Notes: generated from the letters alone by a model not told the origin. Positions 54,870 to 64,000 are shown, numbered from the stretch's first letter. The stretch is DNA of 64,000 nt from Chryseobacterium oncorhynchi (GCF_002899895.1 NZ_PPEI02000001.1:906848-970847), one strand, 5' to 3'. Translations and numbers: made by a program.

Positions 54870-55898
54870 ATGAATAAAAAAACGACTCCTGCAGATCTCT
54901 TTTTGGGAATTCTTGCATTATTACTGATCAGTGTAAGCTTTTACCAGACCTGGCTCGGGCTACAGCAGATCTTTGGTCCGGCATCCTTTGTCATAGCCTT
55001 AGTTTTATCATTATTACTCCTCTTTCTGTGCTGGATGCTGAGAAATGCTAAACTGGAAGGAAAACCTACCGGAAGCCTTGTCGGAATCTATGTATTTATT
55101 GCCTCTTTCTGCTTTATTGCCAACTTCAATGCTTTATATACAAGGTTTATGAAAACCGATATCTATACGGATGAACTTCGTGATATCAATAAAAACTTCA
55201 CTGTTCTTGACAATGATGTGGAATCAAAATTAAGCTATAAATATACTAAAGCAACGACTCAGGATATTGAAACCAAGAAAAAACAGCTGATGGAACAGAT
55301 CAAAGATCCGGGGAATAAAGGAATAGGAACCCGTGCTCAGTTATTGATCAAGGATATAGAAAAACTAACAAACCAAAAGATCGATTTACTGACTCCTGTT
55401 GGTGATGACTACGAAGACCTTTCGGAAAGAATGGGAAAACAGATTGATAATATTATCTCAGACCTGCCCCCTGGCGAAAAAGCATTGCAAACGAGCATCA
55501 ACAACGCATCAGCCAAATGGAACAAAAGCATTCAGGATCTGCTTCTTTTATCAAAGAAAGAAAAAGATGACCTATCACAAGGATTAATTGATGAAGCTCT
55601 TTCTGATTATAATAAACTGGGCAGCAGAGCACAGACTATTCTTGGAAATGAAAAAATTCACTTTGAACCCATGGTTTCAAAGACCCAGCAGGTTGGAAAA
55701 ATTGGTTTTGCATTTGAACATGCCATTAAAAACTTTGGAATGTATCAGTTTGTGGTGCTGGCAGGATGTATTTTACTTGATTTTGTGATCGTTATCATTA
55801 TTTTATTGGTTACAGATTCTGGAAATTACAATGGAAGCAACGGCAGAAGTGTATTTAACAATAAAAGAAGCGGTAAAACCATCATCCCTAATAACTAA
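54870..55898 (+). CDS. Membrane protein of the GTPase module, four helices and a coiled domain
   Basis: 342 residues from the ATG at 54870; an ATG 72 bases earlier only adds an unlikely prefix. Three membrane helices at the N-terminus (about 8-30, 37-58 and 70-90) are followed by about 195 hydrophilic, helical, lysine/glutamate-rich residues (TQDIETKKKQLMEQIKDPGN; LLLLSKKEKDDLSQGLIDEA) and a fourth helix about 290-315 (FVVLAGCILLDFVIVIIILL), with a basic tail. No known family. The gene is 3 bases upstream of the GTPase-like gene, so it is probably the membrane anchor, sensor or effector of that module. Confidence 0.8.
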   Translation: MNKKTTPADLFLGILALLLISVSFYQTWLGLQQIFGPASFVIALVLSLLLLFLCWMLRNAKLEGKPTGSLVGIYVFIASFCFIANFNALYTRFMKTDIYTDELRDINKNFTVLDNDVESKLSYKYTKATTQDIETKKKQLMEQIKDPGNKGIGTRAQLLIKDIEKLTNQKIDLLTPVGDDYEDLSERMGKQIDNIISDLPPGEKALQTSINNASAKWNKSIQDLLLLSKKEKDDLSQGLIDEALSDYNKLGSRAQTILGNEKIHFEPMVSKTQQVGKIGFAFEHAIKNFGMYQFVVLAGCILLDFVIVIIILLVTDSGNYNGSNGRSVFNNKRSGKTIIPNN

Positions 55899-55901
55899 GC
55901 T

Positions 55902-56828
55902 ATGGAAACCAATGACAATTTAAAACCTCTGTCTTTTGAAACTGAAGAAGCCTTAAAACCTCTTTCCTTTGAATTTCAAAATGATCCCCCAGAAGATTTT
56001 GTTCCTATTGCCAAGACCATCTCTAATGATCTTAAAAATAAGGAAAGTAACTTTGTATTCTTCTTTGGAACTGCAGAATCAGGAAAATCTGTTATTCTTT
56101 CCTCCATGCTTTACTATCTCAGATCGTATGCCGGAGTGTTGAGACCAAAGCTTGGAACTCCCAACTCTAAGGAAGCCAATGTACTTCTCTCTGATTTTTT
56201 TGAAAACATCCGACAGGGAGTTCTTCCCAACAGAACCACAAGGGATCAGGTGACCCGTCTGGATCTTGTTTTTGAGCCTAATAACAGATCGAAAAGAGTG
56301 GTTCCGATAGATCTTACCTTTCTGGAAACCTCGGGAGAAAACCATAAAGACATCAGAAGAGGTGGAAGCTATCATAGCAGCATAGAAACGTTTCTTAATG
56401 CCAATATTCCGCTTACATTTATTATTGTTACCAGTTTTGAATCTGCCTATAAGGACGACTCCTTAATCAATGAATTTCTGGATGAACTGGAAAGAAAGGG
56501 TAAAAATTTAAAATCCGTGAATGCCATCCTTGTGATTTCCAAGTGGGATAAGTCCGGAAGAATGGATGTGGAAAGCGCTGAAGCCCTCGACAATTTCATT
56601 TCTGACCATTTGCCAATGACTTCGCAGCGTATTGACACATATGGCCTAAGCAAAACGTATTACACGGTAGGAAGTGTTCAGAATGCAACGGGAAGTGAAA
56701 AAATAAGCTTGTTAAATCTATCCACAGCGGAAGTGCTCTCCAAATGGCTGTACAGAAGCATTGTGGGGTATGATCTGGATTATGAAGGAACATTTTGGGA
56801 ACGTTTAAAATTTAGTTTTACAGATTAA
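55902..56828 (+). CDS. TRAFAC/dynamin-like P-loop GTPase
   Basis: 308 residues, cytoplasmic. The Walker A/G1 motif is GTAESGKS (56-63), preceded by the hydrophobic strand FVFFF. A G3-like segment is FLETSGENHKD near 143, and the G4 base-recognition motif is SKWD (213-216) after VNAILVI. An N-terminal tail carries two copies of a short motif (LKPLSFETEEA, LKPLSFEFQND). The layout fits small TRAFAC-class GTPases used in bacterial conflict or membrane-remodelling modules. It is sandwiched between two membrane-protein genes, with a 3-base gap before and a 1-base TAATG overlap after. Confidence 0.78.
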   Translation: METNDNLKPLSFETEEALKPLSFEFQNDPPEDFVPIAKTISNDLKNKESNFVFFFGTAESGKSVILSSMLYYLRSYAGVLRPKLGTPNSKEANVLLSDFFENIRQGVLPNRTTRDQVTRLDLVFEPNNRSKRVVPIDLTFLETSGENHKDIRRGGSYHSSIETFLNANIPLTFIIVTSFESAYKDDSLINEFLDELERKGKNLKSVNAILVISKWDKSGRMDVESAEALDNFISDHLPMTSQRIDTYGLSKTYYTVGSVQNATGSEKISLLNLSTAEVLSKWLYRSIVGYDLDYEGTFWERLKFSFTD

Positions 56829-58069
56829 TGAACAGTACTTATTTTTTCTCTGCATTTGGTACATTCGGAAACCCGAATGGCTTCCGGCAATCCTTTTTTT
56901 TAGGTGGAAATAAAGCCATAGCCAAGGAGATCCGAACGTTTGACTTGAAAACGGATGCCATTAAACTGTTTCCTCAAACAAGTATTTATTCTATCCGAAA
57001 GGACTACGCCGGAGGAGGCAACCTTATCTCCTACTCTGTTTATACGTTTGCTAAAGAGCAAAATTCGGACAGAGGGGGTACATTTATAGGTTCCGGTTTG
57101 CTCTTCGCCGGAAAGGTGGCCTCAGAAAGTCTTATCATCAATACGTTGAATGAATTTCAGGATCATCTTGAAAAAAATAACCTTTCAGACAGCATTATTA
57201 CGGTCAATCATTCTGATCAGTTTTCCATCCATAAACCTAAGGATTTTGATAAGATAGGGTTCAATGTCCGTGAAATTGATGACCTTAGTTTTACCCAAGG
57301 CAGCAATAGCTACCTCGTTGTTTATTGTGAAACCAACCCGGCACAATTGCAAAATTTCTTTAGTCAGTCCATTGAACTTTTGAGTGTGTATGATACGATT
57401 TACTTTACCCAAAGCCATGAGATTGGAGAGTTTGTAAGGCAAAAGGGAATTTTCAGGATTGTAGATGCCAATGGATTTAAAAAGGAACTGGAGAATCTTC
57501 ATGAAGAGAGAATCCGGGAAATTAAAAACGCCATTGCTGATCTTGAAAAAGAAAAGGAAAGCTTAAAGGATGAAAGAACGAAACTGTTTGAAGATCTCAA
57601 CAGGCAGATTGCACAGAATGAAAGACGACATCAGGAAAATGGGGCTAAAATAAAGGAATCCAAAAGCGGAATTGAGGTTATTAGAAAGGAATACGACCAG
57701 TATTCCGGAAAGATTGATGAAGTCATCAAAAGCCTTACATCAGATGGAAAGGTAGAAACTGCGAAGAAAAGACACCAGGAAAATAAAAGATCATTTGCCC
57801 ATATCATCAATCAGAATAAAAATATAGAATCAATTTCTCCTTTTTCTTCCAGTGTTGCAAGAAATCAAGGGAATCCAAAGAATAACCATCCCTACGCAAA
57901 GGATATTGCTGAATTTCACAGTTCAGGCAGAAATAATGAGAATAAAGAATTCAGACCGGATGGTTTTAAGATCGCTACAGTGATATTAGCACTACTCTTG
58001 GTTGGCGTTCTCGTCTTATGTTGTATGTGGATGCCGAAAGAATATTCTACAGTATTTACAATCCCTTAA
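56828..58069 (+). CDS. GTPase-partner protein with coiled coil and C-terminal membrane anchor
   Basis: 413 residues. An N-terminal globular domain of about 215 residues (YFFSAFGTFGNPNGFRQSFF; NLISYSVYTFAKEQ; GGTFIGSGLLF) is followed by a long coiled coil about 214-300 (IREIKNAIADLEKEKESLKD), a Ser/Asn-rich linker and one membrane helix about 385-405 (IATVILALLLVGVLVLCCMW). The start overlaps the GTPase stop by one base. The N-terminal domain recalls proteins encoded beside conflict-system GTPases, but I cannot name the family with certainty. It is likely the recognition or effector arm of the three-gene module. Confidence 0.78.
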   Translation: MNSTYFFSAFGTFGNPNGFRQSFFLGGNKAIAKEIRTFDLKTDAIKLFPQTSIYSIRKDYAGGGNLISYSVYTFAKEQNSDRGGTFIGSGLLFAGKVASESLIINTLNEFQDHLEKNNLSDSIITVNHSDQFSIHKPKDFDKIGFNVREIDDLSFTQGSNSYLVVYCETNPAQLQNFFSQSIELLSVYDTIYFTQSHEIGEFVRQKGIFRIVDANGFKKELENLHEERIREIKNAIADLEKEKESLKDERTKLFEDLNRQIAQNERRHQENGAKIKESKSGIEVIRKEYDQYSGKIDEVIKSLTSDGKVETAKKRHQENKRSFAHIINQNKNIESISPFSSSVARNQGNPKNNHPYAKDIAEFHSSGRNNENKEFRPDGFKIATVILALLLVGVLVLCCMWMPKEYSTVFTIP

Positions 58070-58105
58070 AACTTGTTATTTATTAAAAGTGTATATATTT
58101 TCTAC

Positions 58106-58140
58106 AAAAAGCTCCTCTCTGGTAACAAAGAGGAGCTTTT
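58106..58140. terminator. Bidirectional terminator
   Basis: AAAAGCTCCTCT and AGAGGAGCTTTT are exact complements around a 10-base loop, with A and T runs at the ends. It serves the GTPase module (forward) and the serine hydrolase gene (reverse). Confidence 0.9.
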
Positions 58141-58159
58141 ATGATCTGTAGTCTTAGCT

Positions 58160-59215
58160 TTATTTTTGTGAAGAATCAGGGCTTTTATTTTTTAAAACGG
58201 AATAGATAGCCTCTGAGATCTCAGGAAGTTTTCCACTGTAACTATTGCTTAATAAAATGATTGTTATCTTATTTTCAACATCCGAAAACAAGGTTGCTTC
58301 AAAACTTCCTGCTCTTCCATCGTGGAAATGTTCTTTCAGTTTTTTATCCTCAAATTTTGCATTACCCAATGCTGATTGACTATCCGGAATATTAAAACTT
58401 TGCCCCAATTCATATATTGAGTTTTGGTTGACCATTTTTTGGAAATGCAGACCATCTGCCCATTTCAATAAATCCATTGTGGTAGTATAAGTACCACCGG
58501 TAATAGGTAATTCTTCTTTATCCGGAACTAATTGATTATTAAATCCTTTTGCTATATTTTTTTCATTTGCAATGGGCGTCATGATGGAAGCATTCATTTT
58601 CAAAGGCTGAAATACAAACTTTTTGATATAGGTTTTATAAGGCAAACCTGTTACATGCTCAATAATAAACTGTCTCAAAAAAAGATTGTTAATGTTATAA
58701 TCATACTCAGTACCCGGAGTAAAAGATAACTGATTAGCCAGCATTAGACCGTTGAAAATGTCTTTATCATTTTTAACAGTCTTCCAGTTTACATTGGGGA
58801 TTCCACTTGTATATTGCAATAGATCTTTAATGGTGACTTCATTGGCCCAATCAGGAAGTTCAGGAATGAACTTAGAAACATGATCCGATAGCTTTAGTTT
58901 TCCCTGTTCTTCTAATTGAAGCAAGGCTACAGCACTAAACTCCTTAGTAATTGAACCTAAATGAAATCTATATTCATCTGTTAATGTATTGGTCTTTGCA
59001 GCATCGGTAAATCCAAATGAAGCCTTATAAATGATCTTATTATTTTTTGAAACCAAAACATTCCCATTAAACGCACCCTTTTCATGAGCAGATTTTATTA
59101 TTTGATCTAATTGATTTACTTCTTGTTGAATATCCTTTTTCAGATTCTTAACTTTTTGACTAAAGCAAAATAGACTGAGGCATGAAAAACTTAAAATTAA
59201 AAAAGATCTGAACAT
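58160..59215 (-). CDS. Secreted serine hydrolase, beta-lactamase/PBP-like
   Basis: 351 residues. A signal peptide (MFRSFLILSFSCLSLFCFSQ) is followed by a serine beta-lactamase-like fold with S88-I-T-K91, the LLQYTSGIPN element after it, the Tyr motif in YDYNINN (171-177) and HDGRAGSFEA as the third motif. It is a family sibling of the lipoprotein hydrolase at 830-2293 but shorter, without the C-terminal extra domain. Substrate unknown. A TATATTTG -7 box lies at 59247-59254, about 32 bases before the start. Confidence 0.85.
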   Translation of the reverse strand: MFRSFLILSFSCLSLFCFSQKVKNLKKDIQQEVNQLDQIIKSAHEKGAFNGNVLVSKNNKIIYKASFGFTDAAKTNTLTDEYRFHLGSITKEFSAVALLQLEEQGKLKLSDHVSKFIPELPDWANEVTIKDLLQYTSGIPNVNWKTVKNDKDIFNGLMLANQLSFTPGTEYDYNINNLFLRQFIIEHVTGLPYKTYIKKFVFQPLKMNASIMTPIANEKNIAKGFNNQLVPDKEELPITGGTYTTTMDLLKWADGLHFQKMVNQNSIYELGQSFNIPDSQSALGNAKFEDKKLKEHFHDGRAGSFEATLFSDVENKITIILLSNSYSGKLPEISEAIYSVLKNKSPDSSQK

Positions 59216-59246
59216 GTTTTTTTAGAATTTATTTTACTAGTTTCTC

Positions 59247-59254
59247 CAAATATA
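59247..59254 (-). promoter_or_regulatory. -7 promoter element of serine hydrolase gene
   Basis: The reverse strand reads TATATTTG, an exact TAnnTTTG match, 32 bases before the start codon at 59215. No TTG sits at the standard -33 distance. Confidence 0.42.
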
Positions 59255-59322
59255 GTCTTTATTTCAATGCTTATGAAAGTGATGTCATAGAAAGCTTTCT
59301 TGTCTTTTTACACAGTAACACC

Positions 59323-62300
59323 TTACTTCACAATCTTCACCCTTATTCCCTCAGAATGTGCACCCATTGCCGGAGCATACATATTTTGGAAAGATGTGAT
59401 TCCGTTTGAAAAATCACCGATATTATTCGCTTTCAATTCGTATTCAAAAACATAGGTTCCTTTTGGCAATGAATTGAAAAAGAAATGAGTAGCAGCATCT
59501 TTGGTACTTTCGTAATATCCTGCTCCATTTTGCCATTTATAGGTAGAAAGAACATTGACAGGTTCAAAACCACTTGCTCTCATGTCTTTCAGGTGAATGT
59601 ATTCCATATCACGATCGGTACGAATAACCAGCCTTACCATCACCAGATCACCCAGCCTAATAGGATTTTCCGTACTTATTTCTTTAAGTGTACTTTCATT
59701 GCCGTTGAATGTTTTCAGGAAAAGCTTCTTTTCAATAGAAACATTGGAAGAATTGTGCGCCATTACCTTATCCATATTTTCATAATACAAACGGTACATT
59801 CCGCCCCATGCCACTCCCGGACTGCTTTTTTGAATCTCCAGCTTTGCTTTTTCAGGGGTAATATCTTTCCAGTAATAGGATTTTTTGAAGAATCCAGCTT
59901 CTGAAGTTTTTGAAAGATCATTGGTCGGGAAAATGGTCTCACTTCCCAACTTCATGGTAATGCCTTTTTCTGCATCCTGCCACGATTTTCCGTAGTTCAG
60001 TAAAGCATACACAGCTTCTGTAGTGGACTTTGTTGTCCCCCAGCCCTCTGTTTGCTTGTTTTTTAAAAGCCATACTTTCATTTCCTCAACACTATTCAAA
60101 TCTCCAGGCGTTATTTCCGAAAAGGCTTCTATCAGCATTGCCTGTGTTTCTATGGGTGCCTGATACCAGTACCAACCGGAGTTATTATCCTTCCAATACA
60201 TTCCGTTTTCCTCGGAGTTTTTTGCTTTTTTCTTCAGATCAGCCACACATTTTTTGGCTAAATCATGATAACCATAGCGTTGCAATAGTGTAGTAATCAT
60301 GGCCTGATGATAAAGACTATATTCCTCAAAATCTTTCACATAGGTATTCGCCAAAGTATTGAGTACTTTTTTCACTTCAGACGGAATTTCCTTTTGGGTC
60401 CAATAACTTCTGTAATAGAAATAAGAGGTATAATCGTTTAAATCCAGTTCTTCGTTTCGTTTTTTTCCTTTAATGAATTGGGTATCATATTCCTTATCCA
60501 GATAATCTATGCTGTTTTTGATAACACGGTTGATTTCATTGGTAAAATATTCTCCGGATTGGCCTTTCAGCATTTTATTAAGCTTTCCGAATCCGGCAAG
60601 GATATGTCCGGAAATGGTTTTATCCTTTCCACCTCCCGGAAACCATGAGAAACTTCCGTCAGGATTTTGTCGGTCAACAAGATCACGTTGTGCCTTTTTA
60701 AGATCACGCTGCATTTTGTTCAGATTAAAGAAGAGAGCAAGCTGCTCCATCTGTTCCTTTTGATCCTTAATTCTGCTTAGCCAAGGTGTTTCCCCGATAA
60801 GGATTGTTTTCAGGTTTTCATTGGCTTCTAAAGGATTGGATGGCATTTCCTTGGCATTCCATTCATCAAATATTTTCTTGATCTTTGGAGAAGAATTCAT
60901 GATATAGGTTGAAAGCATATTTCCGTATAATCTACTGAAAAGCTGTTCTGAACATTCGTATGGAAACGTTCTCAGATAAGGAATAGACATCACTGCAAAC
61001 CATAATGGATTGGAGGTAAGCTCTACACTCAGATTGAAATTGGCCGCTGAAGAAGATGCGTTATTCAGTAAGCCATTCATTGTATAGCTTTTGTTCTGAC
61101 CTTCCTTAATGGAAATCGGGATAGTTTCCGTTACCAGCATTCTGTCGGAAAGTATTGGAAGAACATTCTCTTCTCCATCAGAATAATTATTTGTTTTTGC
61201 TAAGATTTTATAGCCAACATGATCCACAGCATATGGAATTTTAATATTCCAGCTTGCCTGTGTTGATCCTTTGGAAGCCACAGTCATTTTTTTCAGAGAA
61301 TTGGTATTTAAAAATGCTGAGTCTAAAGGTTTTGAGGTTTCCGGATCGAAAAGGTAAAGTATGAGATCTCCTTTCAAGTCCTTATCTGACAGGTTATCAA
61401 TTTTTGCTGAAATCTGAACCTCATCCCCTTGTCTCAGGAATCTTGGCGGGTTCGGGGTTACCATCAGTTCCTTTTGGGTTTTGGTCAAAAATTCTGCTGA
61501 ACCTGTTTTCAGATCCTTGGTATGGGCAAATAAGATAAGTTTCCACTGGGTAAGTGCTTCCGGAGAGGTAAATTCCAGCTTTACATTTCCTTCTGAATCT
61601 GTGTAAAGATTGGGTAAGAAAAATGCAGTTTCATCCAGATTGGTCCTTGCCTTTACATTGTTAAGCAATTCCTCTTTCATTGCTTTTTTCGATGTTACTA
61701 TAAAAACTTCTCTTGAAGCGGTATCTCCGTATAAAGCTACCGCTTCAGTAGGGCTAAGTTTTTTGATGTCTGCTATTTCGTCTTCAGGAAGATTTTTATC
61801 CATCAATTTTCCGTCAACAACATACATTGGATTAAGTTTCTTTCTTTTATAGGTCTGTAACGTTGGCTCATCGGCTACCCTGCTCATCACTTCCATGGCT
61901 GAAACTTTAGAATAGGTCCTGTCAAAAATCATTATAGCGGTATACTGGAAATAAGGGAGCTGCGGTATAGGATACTGCTCTGATTTTATAGAATATCGGC
62001 TACGGCCAGTGCTAAAACCCGTTGACTCAAAAGAAACCAGTTCATTAAAGAAATTATCTCTTCCCCAGCTATAATAATCATAATCTGTGTAGTAATTATT
62101 GGAATAAGGCACATAGTGACTGAAACTATACTCATTTTTTGCAAACTGATCCAGTGATGCATCGTACATGGAAGCCAAAACCTCAGCATTGATCTTCTCT
62201 TTATCTTTTCCTTTGATGGTGAGAATCCACTTTTCCGGAACGCCCGGTTGAATTTTATCCCGGAACACCTGAGTGGTAATCTCCAGATTCCTGTTAACAT

Positions 62301-64000
62301 TTTCCTTAATATCAAACTTGATGTTTCCTTTCGCATAATCGTTATCATGAACAAAATCATAATCCAGATAAAGCATTCTTTTCAGGTCAGTATCCGTAAC
62401 AATAAAGGAGATATTGGCACTTCCATTTTTCATGCTAATCTGTTGATAGTCTTCTTTCTTGTTATTTCGGGTAAACCTATAATTCACAGAACCTTCTTCA
62501 AAATCGGAATAGAAAGTTACCGTAGCTTTTTCGCCGACTTTGTAAGATTCTTTATCTGTACGAACTCCGAAATAAGCAGGCTTTCCGTTTCTAAAATTTA
62601 CATTATCAAGAACTTCAATAACCTTAAAGGTCTTGATGGTATCATGATCTACTATAGATTCTGCTTCCACTAGATATTTTCCCGGTTCAGGATTTTTATT
62701 CAGTGTAATATTTTCAGTTTCTGAAGTATTGAATTGTTTTGAAAAAACAGTTTTACCCTTTTGAGGTTTAGCGTTTTGATTATAGCTGATATAGGGAAAA
62801 TAAATGTCAAAAAGTTCCTTATTATAGTATGAGTAAGATAAAGGCTTTGCAGGAATATCTTCAGTTCTATATCCATTATCTGAGTTTTTTCTAATGAACT
62901 TTGGGAGAAGAATCTTGTTTTCTTCCTCCAGTTTACTAATGGTAAGATTTCCTTTGGCTGTTATTTTCTGATCATTGAGATTATTCACCGATATTTTCAG
63001 GGATTCCCATTCATTCTGAAGCATCTGTTCTGAGCTTTCAATATTGATTTTAGCCTTTACATCACCGATATTAATGACGGCTTGGTTGCTTTGGGATTCA
63101 CCGTTAACATCGGTCACATAAAATGAAACGGAATAACGGTAGTTAGTTTTGTTTTTATCAGACTTTTCCTCTGCTTCTGCATTAAACGAAATATTGAAAT
63201 TCCCATTACCATCTGTGGTAGTCTCGCCATGGGCAATATCAGTTTCTTTTTCCTTGTAATTTGGATAGTAATAACTGTCAAAATAGCTTCTCCAGAAATA
63301 AACTCTTTGTCTCTTAACTTCATATTTTACGGTGGCTCCGGAAATATCTGCTCCAGAAAAAGCCTCAGCCTTTCCACTCACCTTTACGTTCTCTCCAAGT
63401 TTATAAGCCTCCTTTACCGGACTGATGGCTACACGAAACTTTGGCCTTTTGTATTCTTCCACCTTGAAATACTTACTCTCCTTAGCATAAGAATGCTCCT
63501 TTTGTCCTGGAATTTCTCCAAGATCTGCTTCCATGATGATAGAATAATTCCCCGTAGTTCCGGAAGACGGAAGGGTGAATGCTCCTGTAATACTTCCGAA
63601 TTCGTTTGTTACAGATTCAGCCTTGGACACTTCCTCATAGTTTGAGTTCATAATCCTCACCATTACTTTTTGCTTGGGAAAAATCGTGGTTTTGTCATAG
63701 TATTCCTGCTTCAGAATTCCCTTGTAAAACATCTTTTGGCCAGGGCGATAGATAGCACGGTCTGTAAAAATGATAAAGCCTTTATTTACAGGCTCCCTAA
63801 ATTGCTCTTCACTCTCTTTTATATCCTTGATCTCATCATAATTTTTGTCAATGATAAAATATTTTTTCAGGTGAGGAAAGTATATAATGCTGCCATAATA
63901 CCTTCTCTCCTTTGACTTGGGCAAAGAAAATATTCCAAGCTTATCTGTACTGCCTTTCCCGGTTTTGATCAGCTTATTATCCTTTCTGTTATTGAATTTA
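59323..64000 (-). CDS. Alpha-2-macroglobulin family protein with TonB-plug-like insert, 5' end beyond window
   Basis: The frame is open to the right edge of the window, so at least 1558 residues are visible and the true N-terminus is missing; a TTG at 63924 is not a credible start. Seen in order: macroglobulin (MG) beta domains (FIIFTDRAIYRPGQKMFYKG), a bait-like middle, a plug-like insert (MYVVDGKLMDKNLPEDEI to ALYGDTASREVFIVTSKK), the alpha-2-macroglobulin core (ALTQWKLILFAHTKDLKTG), the thioester site C-S-E-Q (YECSEQLFSRLYG, 60941-60960) with its helical toroid domain, and a closing receptor-binding-like domain. Bacterial members trap foreign proteases in the envelope. The Cys and Gln needed for the thioester are kept. 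Confidence 0.9.
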   Translation of the reverse strand, partial: KFNNRKDNKLIKTGKGSTDKLGIFSLPKSKERRYYGSIIYFPHLKKYFIIDKNYDEIKDIKESEEQFREPVNKGFIIFTDRAIYRPGQKMFYKGILKQEYYDKTTIFPKQKVMVRIMNSNYEEVSKAESVTNEFGSITGAFTLPSSGTTGNYSIIMEADLGEIPGQKEHSYAKESKYFKVEEYKRPKFRVAISPVKEAYKLGENVKVSGKAEAFSGADISGATVKYEVKRQRVYFWRSYFDSYYYPNYKEKETDIAHGETTTDGNGNFNISFNAEAEEKSDKNKTNYRYSVSFYVTDVNGESQSNQAVINIGDVKAKINIESSEQMLQNEWESLKISVNNLNDQKITAKGNLTISKLEEENKILLPKFIRKNSDNGYRTEDIPAKPLSYSYYNKELFDIYFPYISYNQNAKPQKGKTVFSKQFNTSETENITLNKNPEPGKYLVEAESIVDHDTIKTFKVIEVLDNVNFRNGKPAYFGVRTDKESYKVGEKATVTFYSDFEEGSVNYRFTRNNKKEDYQQISMKNGSANISFIVTDTDLKRMLYLDYDFVHDNDYAKGNIKFDIKENVNRNLEITTQVFRDKIQPGVPEKWILTIKGKDKEKINAEVLASMYDASLDQFAKNEYSFSHYVPYSNNYYTDYDYYSWGRDNFFNELVSFESTGFSTGRSRYSIKSEQYPIPQLPYFQYTAIMIFDRTYSKVSAMEVMSRVADEPTLQTYKRKKLNPMYVVDGKLMDKNLPEDEIADIKKLSPTEAVALYGDTASREVFIVTSKKAMKEELLNNVKARTNLDETAFFLPNLYTDSEGNVKLEFTSPEALTQWKLILFAHTKDLKTGSAEFLTKTQKELMVTPNPPRFLRQGDEVQISAKIDNLSDKDLKGDLILYLFDPETSKPLDSAFLNTNSLKKMTVASKGSTQASWNIKIPYAVDHVGYKILAKTNNYSDGEENVLPILSDRMLVTETIPISIKEGQNKSYTMNGLLNNASSSAANFNLSVELTSNPLWFAVMSIPYLRTFPYECSEQLFSRLYGNMLSTYIMNSSPKIKKIFDEWNAKEMPSNPLEANENLKTILIGETPWLSRIKDQKEQMEQLALFFNLNKMQRDLKKAQRDLVDRQNPDGSFSWFPGGGKDKTISGHILAGFGKLNKMLKGQSGEYFTNEINRVIKNSIDYLDKEYDTQFIKGKKRNEELDLNDYTSYFYYRSYWTQKEIPSEVKKVLNTLANTYVKDFEEYSLYHQAMITTLLQRYGYHDLAKKCVADLKKKAKNSEENGMYWKDNNSGWYWYQAPIETQAMLIEAFSEITPGDLNSVEEMKVWLLKNKQTEGWGTTKSTTEAVYALLNYGKSWQDAEKGITMKLGSETIFPTNDLSKTSEAGFFKKSYYWKDITPEKAKLEIQKSSPGVAWGGMYRLYYENMDKVMAHNSSNVSIEKKLFLKTFNGNESTLKEISTENPIRLGDLVMVRLVIRTDRDMEYIHLKDMRASGFEPVNVLSTYKWQNGAGYYESTKDAATHFFFNSLPKGTYVFEYELKANNIGDFSNGITSFQNMYAPAMGAHSEGIRVKIVK

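Noticed and set aside
63924-63924. A TTG at 63924 as start of the macroglobulin gene.
   Set aside because: The frame stays open to the window edge with continuing protein-like sequence and there is no signal peptide after the TTG, so the gene simply continues outside.

Overview
The window reads as chromosomal DNA of an AT-rich member of the Bacteroidota, most likely a flavobacterium close to Chryseobacterium (Weeksellaceae). The grounds are two proteins with type IX secretion (T9SS) C-terminal sorting tails, a SusC/TonB-type outer-membrane receptor, Bacteroidota-type -7 promoter boxes (TAnnTTTG), few Shine-Dalgarno sequences, an alpha-2-macroglobulin of the Bacteroidota kind and TPR/transmembrane/HTH regulators. 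The genus is an inference from protein style, not from a marker gene. No rRNA, tRNA, complete insertion sequence, CRISPR array or replication origin was seen.

Layout. 0-7 kb: small membrane proteins, a lipoprotein serine hydrolase with an upstream 7-TM AraC regulator, an NTF2-like secreted protein, a DUF1826-like protein and a TPR/HTH membrane regulator. 7-15.5 kb: a surface-protein locus with a decayed gene start, a head-repeat adhesin-like protein, a 1383-residue protein with eight near-identical Ig-like repeats, a small protein sharing their terminal module, and two small HTH proteins. 15.7-26.5 kb: a PLD-like membrane protein, two convergently placed T9SS cargo proteins (one a 1634-residue multi-PKD protein), a GT-C type membrane glycosyltransferase and a periplasmic glutaminase.

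26.8-45.2 kb is the most striking part: a tightly coupled eight-gene operon for a probable novel glycolipid. It encodes a PUFA-synthase-like megasynthase (two nitronate-monooxygenase-type reductase domains, KS, AT, two ACPs, KR), a second one (KS, AT, DH, fused phosphopantetheinyl transferase), a free ACP, an alpha/beta hydrolase, a protein made of two fused GT1 glycosyltransferases, two HHxxxDG-type acyltransferases and a small membrane protein. The simplest reading is that the two megasynthases build an acyl chain, the hydrolase or an acyltransferase releases it, the double glycosyltransferase adds sugars, the acyltransferases add further acyl groups and the membrane protein helps place or export the product. 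The operon has a Bacteroidota promoter, a perfect palindrome near the predicted transcription start, and a roughly 0.5-kb leader holding a 49-codon ORF whose first 17 codons copy the start of the megasynthase.

45.2-58.1 kb looks like a plastic, defence-type region: truncated Fic and XRE-regulator fragments, an 11-unit 22-bp degenerate repeat, a McrBC-type restriction pair whose McrB carries an EVE-like domain inside its AAA+ module, an outer-membrane receptor, two MITE-like palindromic repeats, an acyltransferase, and a three-gene membrane GTPase module of unknown function. 58-64 kb: a second serine hydrolase and an alpha-2-macroglobulin whose 5' end lies beyond the window and which carries a TonB-plug-like insert.
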